Positions 44,834-53,421 of a DNA stretch of 64,000 bases are shown here, one piece after another. Both the position numbers and the translations under genes were made by a program. Each line of letters starts with the position of its first letter. Within the stretch, counting starts at the first letter, position 1. Below the pieces are notes generated by a model that was given only the letters and a program-made list of their open reading frames with translations, searched no databases and was not told the origin of the DNA. This DNA is from Paludibacteraceae bacterium (GTDB lineage Bacteria; Bacteroidota; Bacteroidia; Bacteroidales; Paludibacteraceae), in assembly GCA_017443145.1 (NCBI GenBank), contig JAFSPA010000009.1:124001-188000 (forward strand), given 5' to 3'.

Positions 44834-45586
44834 ATGCAACACACTAATCTCTGGCGCGCATTAGGGCGCAACACTCTGATTTCGATTCTCCTTTTTGGAG
44901 CATTATTGGGCCTATTATGGCTAGCTGAACTGATTTTCCCGAGTATCACCTTGCTTAAATGGCACGACACCGCTTGGGTAGTTGGAATTCCCGCCTCCGT
45001 TATCGGTGTTGCTTATATTTTGACTATTCGCGACCCGCAGAACTTCACCGGTTTCTTTGCCGGAATCGTTATGTCCATCCTGTTAGGTGTACAGTTTATT
45101 TTACAGGGCAGTTATGACAGTACGTTCCTGTATTTCTGCATTTTTATTCCGTTCCAGATGATGTCCATATACAAGTGGAGCCGCAAGAAGGAGGATGGTG
45201 GTGCGAGCTTTGAACCTAAGTTCTTGGAGACTATTCGTATGTGGATGTCAGTAGGAATCTGCTTATCTATCACGGTAGGTGATTTTCTTCTTCAGACATA
45301 TGCTATCCAGCACAACGGCTTATGGGACAACTGGGCGATTAAGCTGTTCAACGGCTTGATGATTGCCTCGTCTTTCCTGGCCAACTACTGGCTTATTTAT
45401 CGCAAGAACGATGCGTGGATATACTGGTTTATCTACAGCGTAGCCGGAATCGGATTATTCATTATTTTAGGAAACGCATTCTCAATTGTGCTGTTCATTT
45501 TCTTCCTCGTTATCAACTCGATGGCCGGTATCGCATGGATTAAGAACACCAAACCGGAAAACCTCGGCTGGGTGAAAGGCAAATAA
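44834..45586 (+). CDS. pnuC: PnuC-family vitamin transporter
   Basis: 250 residues with about seven hydrophobic segments. The PnuC marks are FQMMSIYKWSRKK and the paired NYWLIYRKNDAWIYWFIYS, with Trp/Asn residues that line the substrate pore. Family members facilitate nicotinamide riboside (PnuC), thiamin (PnuT) or riboflavin (PnuX) uptake. No riboswitch lies in the 12-bp gap before it, so thiamin cannot be inferred here. It follows the porW-like gene and precedes an AraC-type regulator by 25 bp. Confidence 0.87.
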   Translation: MQHTNLWRALGRNTLISILLFGALLGLLWLAELIFPSITLLKWHDTAWVVGIPASVIGVAYILTIRDPQNFTGFFAGIVMSILLGVQFILQGSYDSTFLYFCIFIPFQMMSIYKWSRKKEDGGASFEPKFLETIRMWMSVGICLSITVGDFLLQTYAIQHNGLWDNWAIKLFNGLMIASSFLANYWLIYRKNDAWIYWFIYSVAGIGLFIILGNAFSIVLFIFFLVINSMAGIAWIKNTKPENLGWVKGK

Positions 45587-45611
45587 TTGGAATTGATTAA
45601 AACGAACAACT

Positions 45612-46463
45612 ATGCAACAAAAGAAAAACATCCCCTTATTAGATTGTCCGGTAGATTATCTTATAGGAGACGGAAGTGGTAAGATCATGAATGAATACGG
45701 ACGTTTTCCGTGTAAAATCATGTGTGGTGTATATGCGTTTATGGTGCGCGGAACAGCTTCTGCGACCATCAATATCACTAAATATGAGTTTCGCGAGAAC
45801 GATGTGTTACTTCTCGAGCCGGGCAGTTTCTTACTTATACACCAGTTCTCGGAAGATGCATTGGTATATTATATTCTTTTCTCGTCTTCCTTCCTGGAGA
45901 AAAACACGTTTAATAGCCGGATGTCTCTGTCTTCGTTGCAGTTACATTCGCCGATAGTCCATTTGTCGGCAGAACGCGCAGAAGTCATCAAAGATTTCGC
46001 AGCGCTTATGTTCAAGGCTACGAATACGGAACCGTCTATGCTGAATTTGGAAAAGATGGTTCATGTGTTCAACCTACTGCAAACAGCCTATGCGAACTAC
46101 GCACAGAGTCAGGAAGAATATATCATCAAGCCGCTGGATCGCAAGATGGAAATCTACCATGACTACTGCCAACTGGTGATGAAACATTACCAGGAATGGC
46201 ACCATGTATCGCAATACGCAGAAGCTATGCGCATCACTCTGCCGCACTTATGTTCGACCATCCGTTCGGCAAGTGAACGAACAGCCGGAGATATCATTAC
46301 GGAAGCAATCTTGACCGATGCCAAAGCCCAATTAAAACTAACAACGACGCAAATCAAAGAGATCTCGTCGTCGTTAGGATTTGATAATGTAGCGTTCTTT
46401 AACCGCTTCTTCAAATCGCACATGGGATTGACTCCCAAGGCATATCGAAACGCACAGGTTTAG
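45612..46463 (+). CDS. AraC-family transcriptional regulator
   Basis: 283 residues. The N-terminal two-thirds is a cupin-like sensor (TASATINITKYEFRENDVLLLEPGSF). The C-terminal ~100 residues form the double helix-turn-helix (TTTQIKEISSSLGFDNVAFF then NRFFKSHMGLTPKAYR), the classic AraC signature. It lies downstream of pnuC on the same strand and may regulate it or an external regulon; ligand unknown. Its last 4 bp overlap rfbB tail to tail. Confidence 0.92.
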   Translation: MQQKKNIPLLDCPVDYLIGDGSGKIMNEYGRFPCKIMCGVYAFMVRGTASATINITKYEFRENDVLLLEPGSFLLIHQFSEDALVYYILFSSSFLEKNTFNSRMSLSSLQLHSPIVHLSAERAEVIKDFAALMFKATNTEPSMLNLEKMVHVFNLLQTAYANYAQSQEEYIIKPLDRKMEIYHDYCQLVMKHYQEWHHVSQYAEAMRITLPHLCSTIRSASERTAGDIITEAILTDAKAQLKLTTTQIKEISSSLGFDNVAFFNRFFKSHMGLTPKAYRNAQV

Positions 46464-47530
46464 CGATTGGAGTACATCGATTCGTAGTATTTCTCGTACT
46501 CACCGGAAGTGATGTTATCCATCCACTCTTGATTATCCAGATACCAACGAACGGTACGTTCGATACCTTCCTCAAACTGCAAACTGGGCTCCCAACCGAG
46601 CTCAGTTTTCAATTTGCGTGAGTCGATAGCATAGCGCAAATCATGTCCAGCACGGTCTGTCACGAACGTGATGAGATCCATATCTTCACCTTCCTTGCGA
46701 CCGAGTAAACGGTCAACAGTATTGATTACGACTTTAATGATATCAATATTCTTCCACTCGTTGAAACCGCCGATATTATATGTTTCAGCCACTTTACCTT
46801 TGTGGAAAATAAGGTCGATAGCTCTTGCGTGATCCTCGACGAACAGCCAATCGCGCACATTCTCTCCCTTGCCGTAAACCGGTAACGGTTTGCGATGACG
46901 AATATTATTGATAAAGAGCGGAATAAGTTTTTCCGGGAACTGATACGGGCCGTAGTTATTGGAGCAGTTCGTTACGATAGTCGGCATGCCGTATGTATCG
47001 TGGAAAGCGCGTACAAAATGGTCACTCGAAGCTTTGGAAGCACTATACGGGCTATGCGGTTGGTACTTGGTTGTTTCGGTAAATAACTCTTCGGGATGAT
47101 CGAGTCTCAACGCCCCATATACCTCATCGGTTGAGATATGGTAGAAGCGCTTTCCTTCGTACTTCTCGGGCAGAGTCTCCCAATAGAGCTTGGCGGCTTG
47201 CAGCATACTCAAAGTTCCCATCACGTTCGTACGGGCAAAAGTGAACGGGTCCTTAATCGAGCGATCGACATGACTCTCTGCTGCCAAATGGATGACTCCA
47301 TCCACATGCTCTTCTTGCATTAAGGCATAGATAGTGTCGAAGTCGCAGATATCTGCTTTCACGAAACGATAGTTCGGTTTATCCTCAATGTCTTTCAAGT
47401 TGGCCAAATTGCCTGCATAAGTGAGTTTATCCACATTGATAATGCGGTACTCGGGATACTTGTTTACAAAAAGGCGCACTACGTGACTACCAATAAATCC
47501 GGCTCCACCGGTAATAATAATGCTTTTCAT
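46460..47530 (-). CDS. rfbB: dTDP-glucose 4,6-dehydratase
   Basis: 356 residues, extended short-chain dehydrogenase. NAD-binding ITGGAGFIGSHVVRLF at the start, HLAAESHVDRSI, the catalytic STDEVYG and YSASKASSDHFV (Tyr-x3-Lys), and NNYGPYQFPEKLIP. It converts dTDP-glucose to dTDP-4-keto-6-deoxyglucose for deoxysugars such as rhamnose. The other rml/rfb genes are not in the window. It is the last gene of the sufB-dacB-birA-rfbB series, 1 bp after birA. Confidence 0.95.
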   Translation of the reverse strand: MKSIIITGGAGFIGSHVVRLFVNKYPEYRIINVDKLTYAGNLANLKDIEDKPNYRFVKADICDFDTIYALMQEEHVDGVIHLAAESHVDRSIKDPFTFARTNVMGTLSMLQAAKLYWETLPEKYEGKRFYHISTDEVYGALRLDHPEELFTETTKYQPHSPYSASKASSDHFVRAFHDTYGMPTIVTNCSNNYGPYQFPEKLIPLFINNIRHRKPLPVYGKGENVRDWLFVEDHARAIDLIFHKGKVAETYNIGGFNEWKNIDIIKVVINTVDRLLGRKEGEDMDLITFVTDRAGHDLRYAIDSRKLKTELGWEPSLQFEEGIERTVRWYLDNQEWMDNITSGEYEKYYESMYSNR

Positions 47531-47531
47531 A

Positions 47532-48272
47532 TTACAGTATAAATTGTATTTCCTTAAAATGATATTTCTTCTTTTTGTTTTCCAGTTGCAACACTAATTC
47601 GCCTTGTTCGGTTACATCGGTTATTATTGCCTCAAAAGCATTCTGCTGATGACCGATTAATATCTTCGACGGAAGGACATTAACTTCGCGCTCGGCATAC
47701 AAGGCTTTTTGTCCGAATCTATATAAGACAGCCAAATACTGTTTTTTCAGTTCATCGGGTCGTGCTAAAAGGTGTTGACTCTCTCGCAGACTCTGCTCTA
47801 TAGCGGCACTTACCTGTTCAATATCTGTCTCTACACCGCTTATCTGCTTCACACTTGTTGGATTCGGCGCTCCGCTCATCCATTGGGTCTGATTGACATT
47901 CAGCCCGATACCGATAATCGCTTCCTCTACGGCTTTGTCCACAATACGATTCTCTATCAGTATGCCGCAAATTTTCTTGTCTGACACATAGATATCGTTC
48001 GGCCACTTAATCGTCACATCTTCGTTCGGCAGTAACGATTGCACCACTTTTTGCACAGCCAGACTAACCATCATCGTTAGTGCAAACTGCTTATCTACAG
48101 CTACTTGCGGTTTTGTCAACCGCATAGAAAAGAGCACATTCTTGCCAGCTTCACTCTCCCAACTGTTTCCTGCTTGACCACGACCGGCTGTTTGCCACGA
48201 TGTCCACACGACATCACAATCAGGATGTTCCTTGAGCCACGAATTCGTACTATTGGTTTGACTTATATACAT
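47532..48272 (-). CDS. birA: Biotin--[acetyl-CoA-carboxylase] ligase
   Basis: 246 residues, the catalytic plus C-terminal domains only; the N-terminal DNA-binding domain of E. coli BirA is absent. Seen: TNSWLKEH, WQTAGRGQAGNSWESE (the GRGRxGxxW biotin-AMP loop), IKWPNDIYVSDKKICGIL and IIGIGLNVNQT. It transfers biotin to carboxylase carrier proteins. Its start lies inside the end of dacB (23-bp overlap), which shows coupled translation. Confidence 0.94.
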   Translation of the reverse strand: MYISQTNSTNSWLKEHPDCDVVWTSWQTAGRGQAGNSWESEAGKNVLFSMRLTKPQVAVDKQFALTMMVSLAVQKVVQSLLPNEDVTIKWPNDIYVSDKKICGILIENRIVDKAVEEAIIGIGLNVNQTQWMSGAPNPTSVKQISGVETDIEQVSAAIEQSLRESQHLLARPDELKKQYLAVLYRFGQKALYAEREVNVLPSKILIGHQQNAFEAIITDVTEQGELVLQLENKKKKYHFKEIQFIL

Positions 48273-49638
48273 CCAATAAATAGTTCTGTATAACCGTTTG
48301 TACGTTCTTGGCTTTTCCTTGCGCGCTATTCACCAAAATCGCGAATACCCATTGTTTGCCGTTTGGCAAATCTATATATCCGGCAAAGTTTTTTGTTCCA
48401 GCTATGGTTCCGCTCTTGGCATGAATCTTTCCTTCCAACTCGGTTCCACGACATAAACTGCTCAACGTGCCGTTTTTATTGCCGCTTATAGGTAGTGATT
48501 GCATCCACACTTCGCGGTATTTGCTATGATTCATGTATTGCAACAACTCCACCAACGCCTCAGCACTTATAGCACCTTGTGGCGCCAAGCCGCAGCCATC
48601 TTTAATAAGTGCACCTTTGACCGTTACACCACGCATTCTCCAAAACTCTCGGAGCACATCGCAGGAGTTATGTATCGTTCCGGGTTTGCCGTAATTCAAA
48701 CCCAGATAGCGGAAGATAGCCTCCGCATAGAGGTTGTTACTATACAAATTTGTTTCCGCTATCAAAGCTCCCAACGAATCGGACTTATGCTCGTAAATCA
48801 TGGTTCGCACGCCTGTATCTAATTGACTCTCAGCAATAAACGAAGCCGGTTTAGTCACTTTGACACCACTCTCTTGCAGATATTTGGTCAGATGGGTTGC
48901 CAGCAACCATCCGGGATTGGGCATATCACTTCTAACACCAAACTGTCCGCGGTTACTCGGCACACTACCTGTCAAATACCGCTCATTCGAATAGGGCAGG
49001 CCATGCACATACGCGCCATCATACGTGATTTCCGTGCACCGAATATGGTTGATCGTTTGTAGTCCCGGATATTCGGGTTCGGTACGAATCACTTCCGCTA
49101 CACTTCCTACTTCGGCACTACGCAAAACGATATTGAGCGTATTGCTCATATAATTGAGCGCAAAGATGCCTGGTGCATAGTAATTGCCCGTATCTTCCCA
49201 CAACCATGAGGGATTCGCTGCATCACCATCCAATAGACTCAAGTCGGCAATGACAGCACCATCGATTGAACGTATCCCTGCGGCTTTAATGGCTTTAATC
49301 CAGCGGAAGATAAACGCTTGTGTTCCTTTTAGATTGCCCAACGACGGATCACATCCACCACGGATATATAAATCACCATGCAGCACGCCGTTCTCGATAT
49401 ATCCCGTATATTCCAACGTGGTAGTGAATCGGAAACTTGGTCCCAACATCTCCAAAGCAGCACCTGTAGTCAGCAGTTTCTGGACGCTGGCAGGTGGAAC
49501 GACATTGTCCGGACGATAGGAGTCAATCACTTTTCCTGTTTCGGCATCTTTAATCAACACACTTATATTTGCCTGCTGGCAGTTTGGTGCATCGGTTAAA
49601 ATAGAAATCGCCAATAATATAGTAGCAAGTATTTTCAT
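48250..49638 (-). CDS. dacB: D-alanyl-D-alanine carboxypeptidase/endopeptidase (PBP4, S13)
   Basis: 462 residues, with a short signal peptide (MKILATILLAISILTDA). The S13 active-site triad motifs are PPASVQKLLTTGAAL (SxxK), TNLYSNNLYAEAIF (SxN) and HAKSGTIAGTKNFAGY (KSG). The insert domain between SxxK and SxN is present. It trims or cross-links peptidoglycan peptides in the periplasm. It directly abuts sufB (0 bp between) and overlaps birA by 23 bp. Confidence 0.94.
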   Translation of the reverse strand: MKILATILLAISILTDAPNCQQANISVLIKDAETGKVIDSYRPDNVVPPASVQKLLTTGAALEMLGPSFRFTTTLEYTGYIENGVLHGDLYIRGGCDPSLGNLKGTQAFIFRWIKAIKAAGIRSIDGAVIADLSLLDGDAANPSWLWEDTGNYYAPGIFALNYMSNTLNIVLRSAEVGSVAEVIRTEPEYPGLQTINHIRCTEITYDGAYVHGLPYSNERYLTGSVPSNRGQFGVRSDMPNPGWLLATHLTKYLQESGVKVTKPASFIAESQLDTGVRTMIYEHKSDSLGALIAETNLYSNNLYAEAIFRYLGLNYGKPGTIHNSCDVLREFWRMRGVTVKGALIKDGCGLAPQGAISAEALVELLQYMNHSKYREVWMQSLPISGNKNGTLSSLCRGTELEGKIHAKSGTIAGTKNFAGYIDLPNGKQWVFAILVNSAQGKAKNVQTVIQNYLLDVYKSNQ

Positions 49639-51072
49639 CTATCCAACAGTTCCTTCCAAGGACACTTGTAATAATTTCTGGGCTTCGACGGCAAACTCCA
49701 TCGGCAGTTTATCCATCACTTCCTTAGCATATCCGTTCACGATCAGCCCAACCGCATCTTCCACACCTATGCCACGTTGGCGACAATAGAAGAGCTGGTC
49801 TTCGGAAATCTTAGAAGTTGTTGCCTCATGCTCAATCGTCGCCGTTGGATTGGCAATCTGCATGTCCGGGAACGTGTGTGCGCCACATTTGTCTCCTAAT
49901 AGCAAGGAGTCGCATTGGGAATAGTTACGCACATCTTCTGCACCCGACACCACTTTAATCAATCCGCGGTATGCATTTTGGGAGTGTCCTGCAGATATAC
50001 CTTTACTAATAACGCGCGAGCGCGTGCGCGAGCCGAGGTGTATCATTTTGGTTCCGGTATCGGCTTGTTGGTAGTTGTTTGTGACGGCAACGGAGTAGAA
50101 TTCTGCCGAGGAATTATCGCCTTTCAAGATACAACTCGGATATTTCCACGTAATAGCCGAACCTGTCTCAACCTGCGTCCAGCTCAAACGAGCATTCTTA
50201 TAGGTAATACCACGTTTGGTCACGAAATTATAGATGCCGCCCTTACCATCTTTATCACCCGGATACCAGTTTTGCACAGTCGAATACTTCACTTCGGCAT
50301 CATCGTGCACAATAATCTCCACTATCGCAGCATGTAACTGATTCTCATCCCGCATCGGAGCTGTACATCCTTCCAGATAACTCAGATATGCACCTTCGTC
50401 GGCAATCAACAAAGTCCGTTCAAACTGCCCGGTATTACCGGCATTGATGCGGAAGTATGTCGATAACTCCATCGGGCAACGAACGCCTTTCGGGATATAG
50501 ACAAACGAACCGTCCGAGAACACCGCCGAGTTAAGTGCCGCATAAAAATTGTCGCTATAAGGAACAACTGAACCAAGATATTTCTTCACCAATTCAGGAT
50601 GTTCTTTAACTGCTTCGGATATGGAGCAGAAGATAATTCCCTTTTCGGCCAACGTCTCGCGGAAAGTTGTTTTAACGGAAACGGAATCCATCACAGCATC
50701 AACCGCCATGTTTCCTGCCAATGCCGCACGTTCTTCCAGAGGAATACCCAATTTGTCGAACGTCTTCATCACTTCCGGATCTATCTCTTTGTTTGTGGAT
50801 TCAGACTTTGCCTTTGGAGCAGCATAATAGGAAATAGCCTGAAAATCAATCTCGGGAATATCCAGATGTGCCCAAGTTGGCACTTCCATCGTCAGCCATT
50901 TACGATACGCCTTCAGCCGGAACTCCAACAGCCAATCCGGTTCGCCTTTCTTCGCAGAGATAAGGCGAATGACATCCTCATTCAGTCCGGTCGGAATGAT
51001 GTCTGTTTCGACATCTGTCGTGAACCCGTACTTATAGTCCTGATTCGTAATATCTTTTATAACGTCTTCCAT
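49639..51072 (-). CDS. sufB: Fe-S cluster assembly protein SufB
   Basis: 477 residues, normal for SufB. The beta-helix core contains [53 protein letters not shown] and the conserved tail [19 protein letters not shown] (Cys and His ligands). It is the scaffold of the SufBC2D complex. In most Bacteroidetes sufC and sufD follow; here dacB follows directly and neither is in the window. There is no recognisable promoter; an 11-bp repeat pair lies just upstream of the ATG. Confidence 0.95.
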   Translation of the reverse strand: MEDVIKDITNQDYKYGFTTDVETDIIPTGLNEDVIRLISAKKGEPDWLLEFRLKAYRKWLTMEVPTWAHLDIPEIDFQAISYYAAPKAKSESTNKEIDPEVMKTFDKLGIPLEERAALAGNMAVDAVMDSVSVKTTFRETLAEKGIIFCSISEAVKEHPELVKKYLGSVVPYSDNFYAALNSAVFSDGSFVYIPKGVRCPMELSTYFRINAGNTGQFERTLLIADEGAYLSYLEGCTAPMRDENQLHAAIVEIIVHDDAEVKYSTVQNWYPGDKDGKGGIYNFVTKRGITYKNARLSWTQVETGSAITWKYPSCILKGDNSSAEFYSVAVTNNYQQADTGTKMIHLGSRTRSRVISKGISAGHSQNAYRGLIKVVSGAEDVRNYSQCDSLLLGDKCGAHTFPDMQIANPTATIEHEATTSKISEDQLFYCRQRGIGVEDAVGLIVNGYAKEVMDKLPMEFAVEAQKLLQVSLEGTVG

Positions 51073-51084
51073 TGTCTAATCCTT

Positions 51085-51106
51085 GCGTATCCCTAGCGTA
51101 TCCCTA
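51085..51106. repeat. 11-bp tandem repeat, 2 units
   Basis: GCGTATCCCTA twice in a row (a third copy starts GCGC...), 12 bp upstream of the sufB ATG on the minus strand and 15 bp downstream of the tRNA-Cys terminator. Confidence 0.88.
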
Positions 51107-51119
51107 GCGCTTTTTTATA

Positions 51120-51146
51120 GCAAAAAACCGCCAGTTTTGGCGGTTC
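51120..51146 (-). terminator. Terminator of tRNA-Cys
   Basis: AACCGCCA (51126-51133), loop GTTT, TGGCGGTT (51138-51145). On the minus strand the stem is followed by six T. It separates tRNA-Cys from sufB, so sufB needs its own promoter or readthrough. Confidence 0.9.
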
Positions 51147-51154
51147 TTTAAGTG

Positions 51155-51225
51155 AGGTCGGTAGCAGATTCGAACTGCTGTCCCCGGTTTTGCAGACCGA
51201 TCCCTAACCACTCGGGCAACCGACC
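51155..51225 (-). tRNA. tRNA-Cys (GCA)
   Basis: Minus-strand acceptor GGTCGGT/ACCGACC, anticodon stem CGGT/ACCG with loop containing GCA, T stem AGCAG/CTGCT, discriminator U (typical of Cys). It is 71 nt; CCA is not encoded. Confidence 0.93.
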
Positions 51226-51243
51226 ATTTCTCATTTGCGGCTG

Positions 51244-51275
51244 CAAAAGTACAACAATTATTTGAACTGTGCAAG
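51244..51275 (-). promoter_or_regulatory. Promoter of tRNA-Cys
   Basis: Minus-strand CTTG (51275-51272), 20-nt spacer, TACTTTTG (51251-51244). The -7 element and transcript start (51227-51252) are identical over 26 bp to the tRNA-Asn promoter at 53135-53160 in the opposite orientation. Confidence 0.78.
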
Positions 51276-51313
51276 TTTTTGCGCAGAATAATTGCATTTT
51301 TTCTTAAATACGC

Positions 51314-52030
51314 CTATTTTTGTATGTTTTTTATCACCTCTTCCCGTATCATTTCGATGGTAGTCATCGGATTTTCCTTATCGAACTGCTCAGGCAAGAT
51401 AGGTTCTCCGATATGCATATGAACAGGATGCCATGTGACATATTTGGCTTTTCTGTTCATAGCTTCGTAGCACCCCGAGAGGGAAATAGGAATAATTGGC
51501 AGATTCAGTTCAAGCGCTATTTGGAAAGCACCCCGTTTGAATCGTCCGACTTCTCCGTTGAACGTACGTGTTCCTTCGGGGAAAATAACGGTACAGATGC
51601 CGTTAGTTAACACTTTTTCAACTTCCTCCAAGCTCTTTTTTGCAGCCATAGGCGAAGACCTATCGACAAATACATGTCCTGCGGCTTTACATGCAGAACC
51701 GACAAATGGTACTTTGCGCAGTTCGGCTTTCATCAGCCACTTGAAGATAACCGGCAACCAACCGTAAATAATCCACACATCCAACATGGATTGGTGGTTT
51801 GCAACAAAGACATAGGATTGTCCGGGCTTGATATTCTCCTTGCCTGTGATGGTAACCGGTAAGAAAAGCATCCAGCCAAACGAACGAGACCATAGTTTTT
51901 GCACCCAGTTGACAAATGCGCAGTTTGGCCACGGGAACAAGATGATTGTAATAATGGCCGTTAACATCGTCAACACCCACAAAATGGGAAAAGCGATGAG
52001 ATATTGATAGATGATATAAAGGTATTTCAT
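51314..52030 (-). CDS. plsC: 1-acyl-sn-glycerol-3-phosphate acyltransferase
   Basis: 238 residues. Two N-terminal hydrophobic segments (about 5-32) precede the acyltransferase motifs NHQSMLDVW (HX4D), a second block KAELRKVPFVG, FPEGTRTFNG (acceptor phosphate) and LPIIPISLSG. It makes phosphatidic acid from lysophosphatidic acid at the inner membrane. It lies 8 bp after the kinase gene and forms an operon with it. Confidence 0.93.
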   Translation of the reverse strand: MKYLYIIYQYLIAFPILWVLTMLTAIITIILFPWPNCAFVNWVQKLWSRSFGWMLFLPVTITGKENIKPGQSYVFVANHQSMLDVWIIYGWLPVIFKWLMKAELRKVPFVGSACKAAGHVFVDRSSPMAAKKSLEEVEKVLTNGICTVIFPEGTRTFNGEVGRFKRGAFQIALELNLPIIPISLSGCYEAMNRKAKYVTWHPVHMHIGEPILPEQFDKENPMTTIEMIREEVIKNIQK

Positions 52031-52038
52031 ATTATATA

Positions 52039-53043
52039 TTAATTAGGTGTATATCTTAACATAAATCCGCGATACATAGCACAGATACGTCTAATCTCGT
52101 CCCAAGTTTCTTCTGGCAGTTTGGTACCGATGATTTCCACCACTCGTCCGGCAGCAATAGTACCGATTTCACCGCATCTTCTGATGTCAAATCCATCGCT
52201 TAAAGCATGCAAGAATCCACCTGCATACAAGTCACCGGCACCGGTAGAATCGGTACAAGCCGTAGTAATCGCACCAATATGATAGACTTTATCTGCTTGT
52301 TGTACGTAACTTCCTCGTTTACCAACTTTTACAATTGCGATATCGCACTCTTTTGCTATTTGCGCCACAGACTCTTCGGCAGCTAAACCGGTATAGGCAA
52401 ACGACTCATCCTCGTTGGCAAAAACGATATCTACATACTTGTGTATCAAGCCTTTAAGGAATTCATGATTCTCGGACACGACGTTATAACTTGCCAGATC
52501 GAGCGATACGGTACAACCGGCTTCTTTAGCTAAACGCATGGCTTTTTCGATGAGCTGATGGTCCTGAACAAGATATCCCTCAATGTGACAGATATCATAT
52601 CCGATAAATGCCTCACGATTGATGTCATCTGCTCTCATATCCGCCGCAGCACCAAGATACGTAGCAAAAGTACGTTCTCCATCGGGTGTAATGAGCACAA
52701 TACAACATCCGGACATTTTGTCGGGAGAAGTTAACAATAGCGGTTTTACGCCATTCTTAACCATGTCTTCCCGGTAAAAATCACCCACTTCGTCGTTACC
52801 GACTTTTCCGATAAAGGCAGCATTACCGCCAAGTTGTGTGATTGTTGTCACGGTGTTGCTTGCACTTCCACCAGCAACAAGTCGTTTTCTAAGACTCGCA
52901 AACCGGAACTGAATCTGCTCCGTTTGCTCCATCGAAATCAAATTCATACTTCCTTTCGGGAGTCCTAATTCACGTAAGTCATCCTCGGATACTTGGATCA
53001 ACATATCCGTCAATGCATTACCCAAACCTAACACTTTTTTCAT
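52039..53043 (-). CDS. PfkB-family kinase, adenosine kinase-like
   Basis: 334 residues. The ribokinase-fold marks are VAGGSASNTVTTITQLGG (substrate motif 1), FIGKVGNDEVGDF and the C-terminal DSTGAGDLYAGGFLHAL (catalytic Asp in the GAGD loop). Substrate could be adenosine, a ribose-like sugar or a fructose phosphate; residues around GLGNALTDMLIQVSE fit the adenosine kinase subgroup best. It has TATCTTTG at 53091-53084 as a possible -7 element but no clear -33. Confidence 0.88.
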   Translation of the reverse strand: MKKVLGLGNALTDMLIQVSEDDLRELGLPKGSMNLISMEQTEQIQFRFASLRKRLVAGGSASNTVTTITQLGGNAAFIGKVGNDEVGDFYREDMVKNGVKPLLLTSPDKMSGCCIVLITPDGERTFATYLGAAADMRADDINREAFIGYDICHIEGYLVQDHQLIEKAMRLAKEAGCTVSLDLASYNVVSENHEFLKGLIHKYVDIVFANEDESFAYTGLAAEESVAQIAKECDIAIVKVGKRGSYVQQADKVYHIGAITTACTDSTGAGDLYAGGFLHALSDGFDIRRCGEIGTIAAGRVVEIIGTKLPEETWDEIRRICAMYRGFMLRYTPN

Positions 53044-53111
53044 AAATTTTGCCTCTTTGAGGTGTAAAAATCAAAAATTTGTGCAAAGATAGTAATTTTT
53101 TTTGAAATAAA

Positions 53112-53143
53112 TTTGGTAGTTTAAAAAAAAAGCAGTACTTTTG
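53112..53143 (+). promoter_or_regulatory. Promoter of tRNA-Asn
   Basis: TTTG 53112-53115, 20-nt spacer ending in a run of A and GCAG, TACTTTTG 53136-53143, followed by CAGCCGCAAATGAG as in tRNA-Cys. Confidence 0.82.
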
Positions 53144-53189
53144 CAGCCGCAAATGAGAAAATAACCTCAAAAATTGCGAAAAAAATGAT

Positions 53190-53263
53190 GCTTCCTTAGC
53201 TCAGTCGGTTAGAGCATCTGACTGTTAATCAGGGGGTCCTAGGTTCAAGTCCTAGAGGGAGCG
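53190..53263 (+). tRNA. tRNA-Asn (GTT)
   Basis: Acceptor GCTTCCT/AGGGAGC (one G-U), D arm GCTC/GAGC, anticodon stem CTGAC/ATCAG-type with anticodon GTT, T stem CTAGG/CCTAG, discriminator G. CCA is not encoded. A strong terminator follows after 2 bp. Confidence 0.93.
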
Positions 53264-53265
53264 CG

Positions 53266-53302
53266 AACGAGATGACAAAAAATGGTCATCTCGTTTTTTT
53301 TT
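53266..53302 (+). terminator. Terminator of tRNA-Asn
   Basis: AACGAGATGAC (53266-53276) pairs perfectly with GTCATCTCGTT (53285-53295) across an A-rich loop, followed by a run of nine T. Confidence 0.95.
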
Positions 53303-53320
53303 GAAAAAAATTTATTTTCA

Positions 53321-53352
53321 TTTGCGTATATGAAAAAAATGTTGTAACTTTG
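53321..53352 (+). promoter_or_regulatory. Promoter of the mreB operon
   Basis: TTTG 53321-53324, 20-nt spacer (CGTATATGAAAAAAATGTTG), TAACTTTG 53345-53352. The ATG of mreB is about 70 bp downstream. Confidence 0.82.
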
Positions 53353-53421
53353 CGCAATTTTACACATTTTGTGTAAATTTGCCTGCAAAAATGCCAAAAT
53401 TGGACAAAAATTGATAAAAAT

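Noticed and set aside
53044-53111. Complete promoter for the PfkB kinase
   Set aside because: TATCTTTG is present at 53091-53084, but the expected -33 position has no TTTG on that strand, so it is not listed as a promoter.
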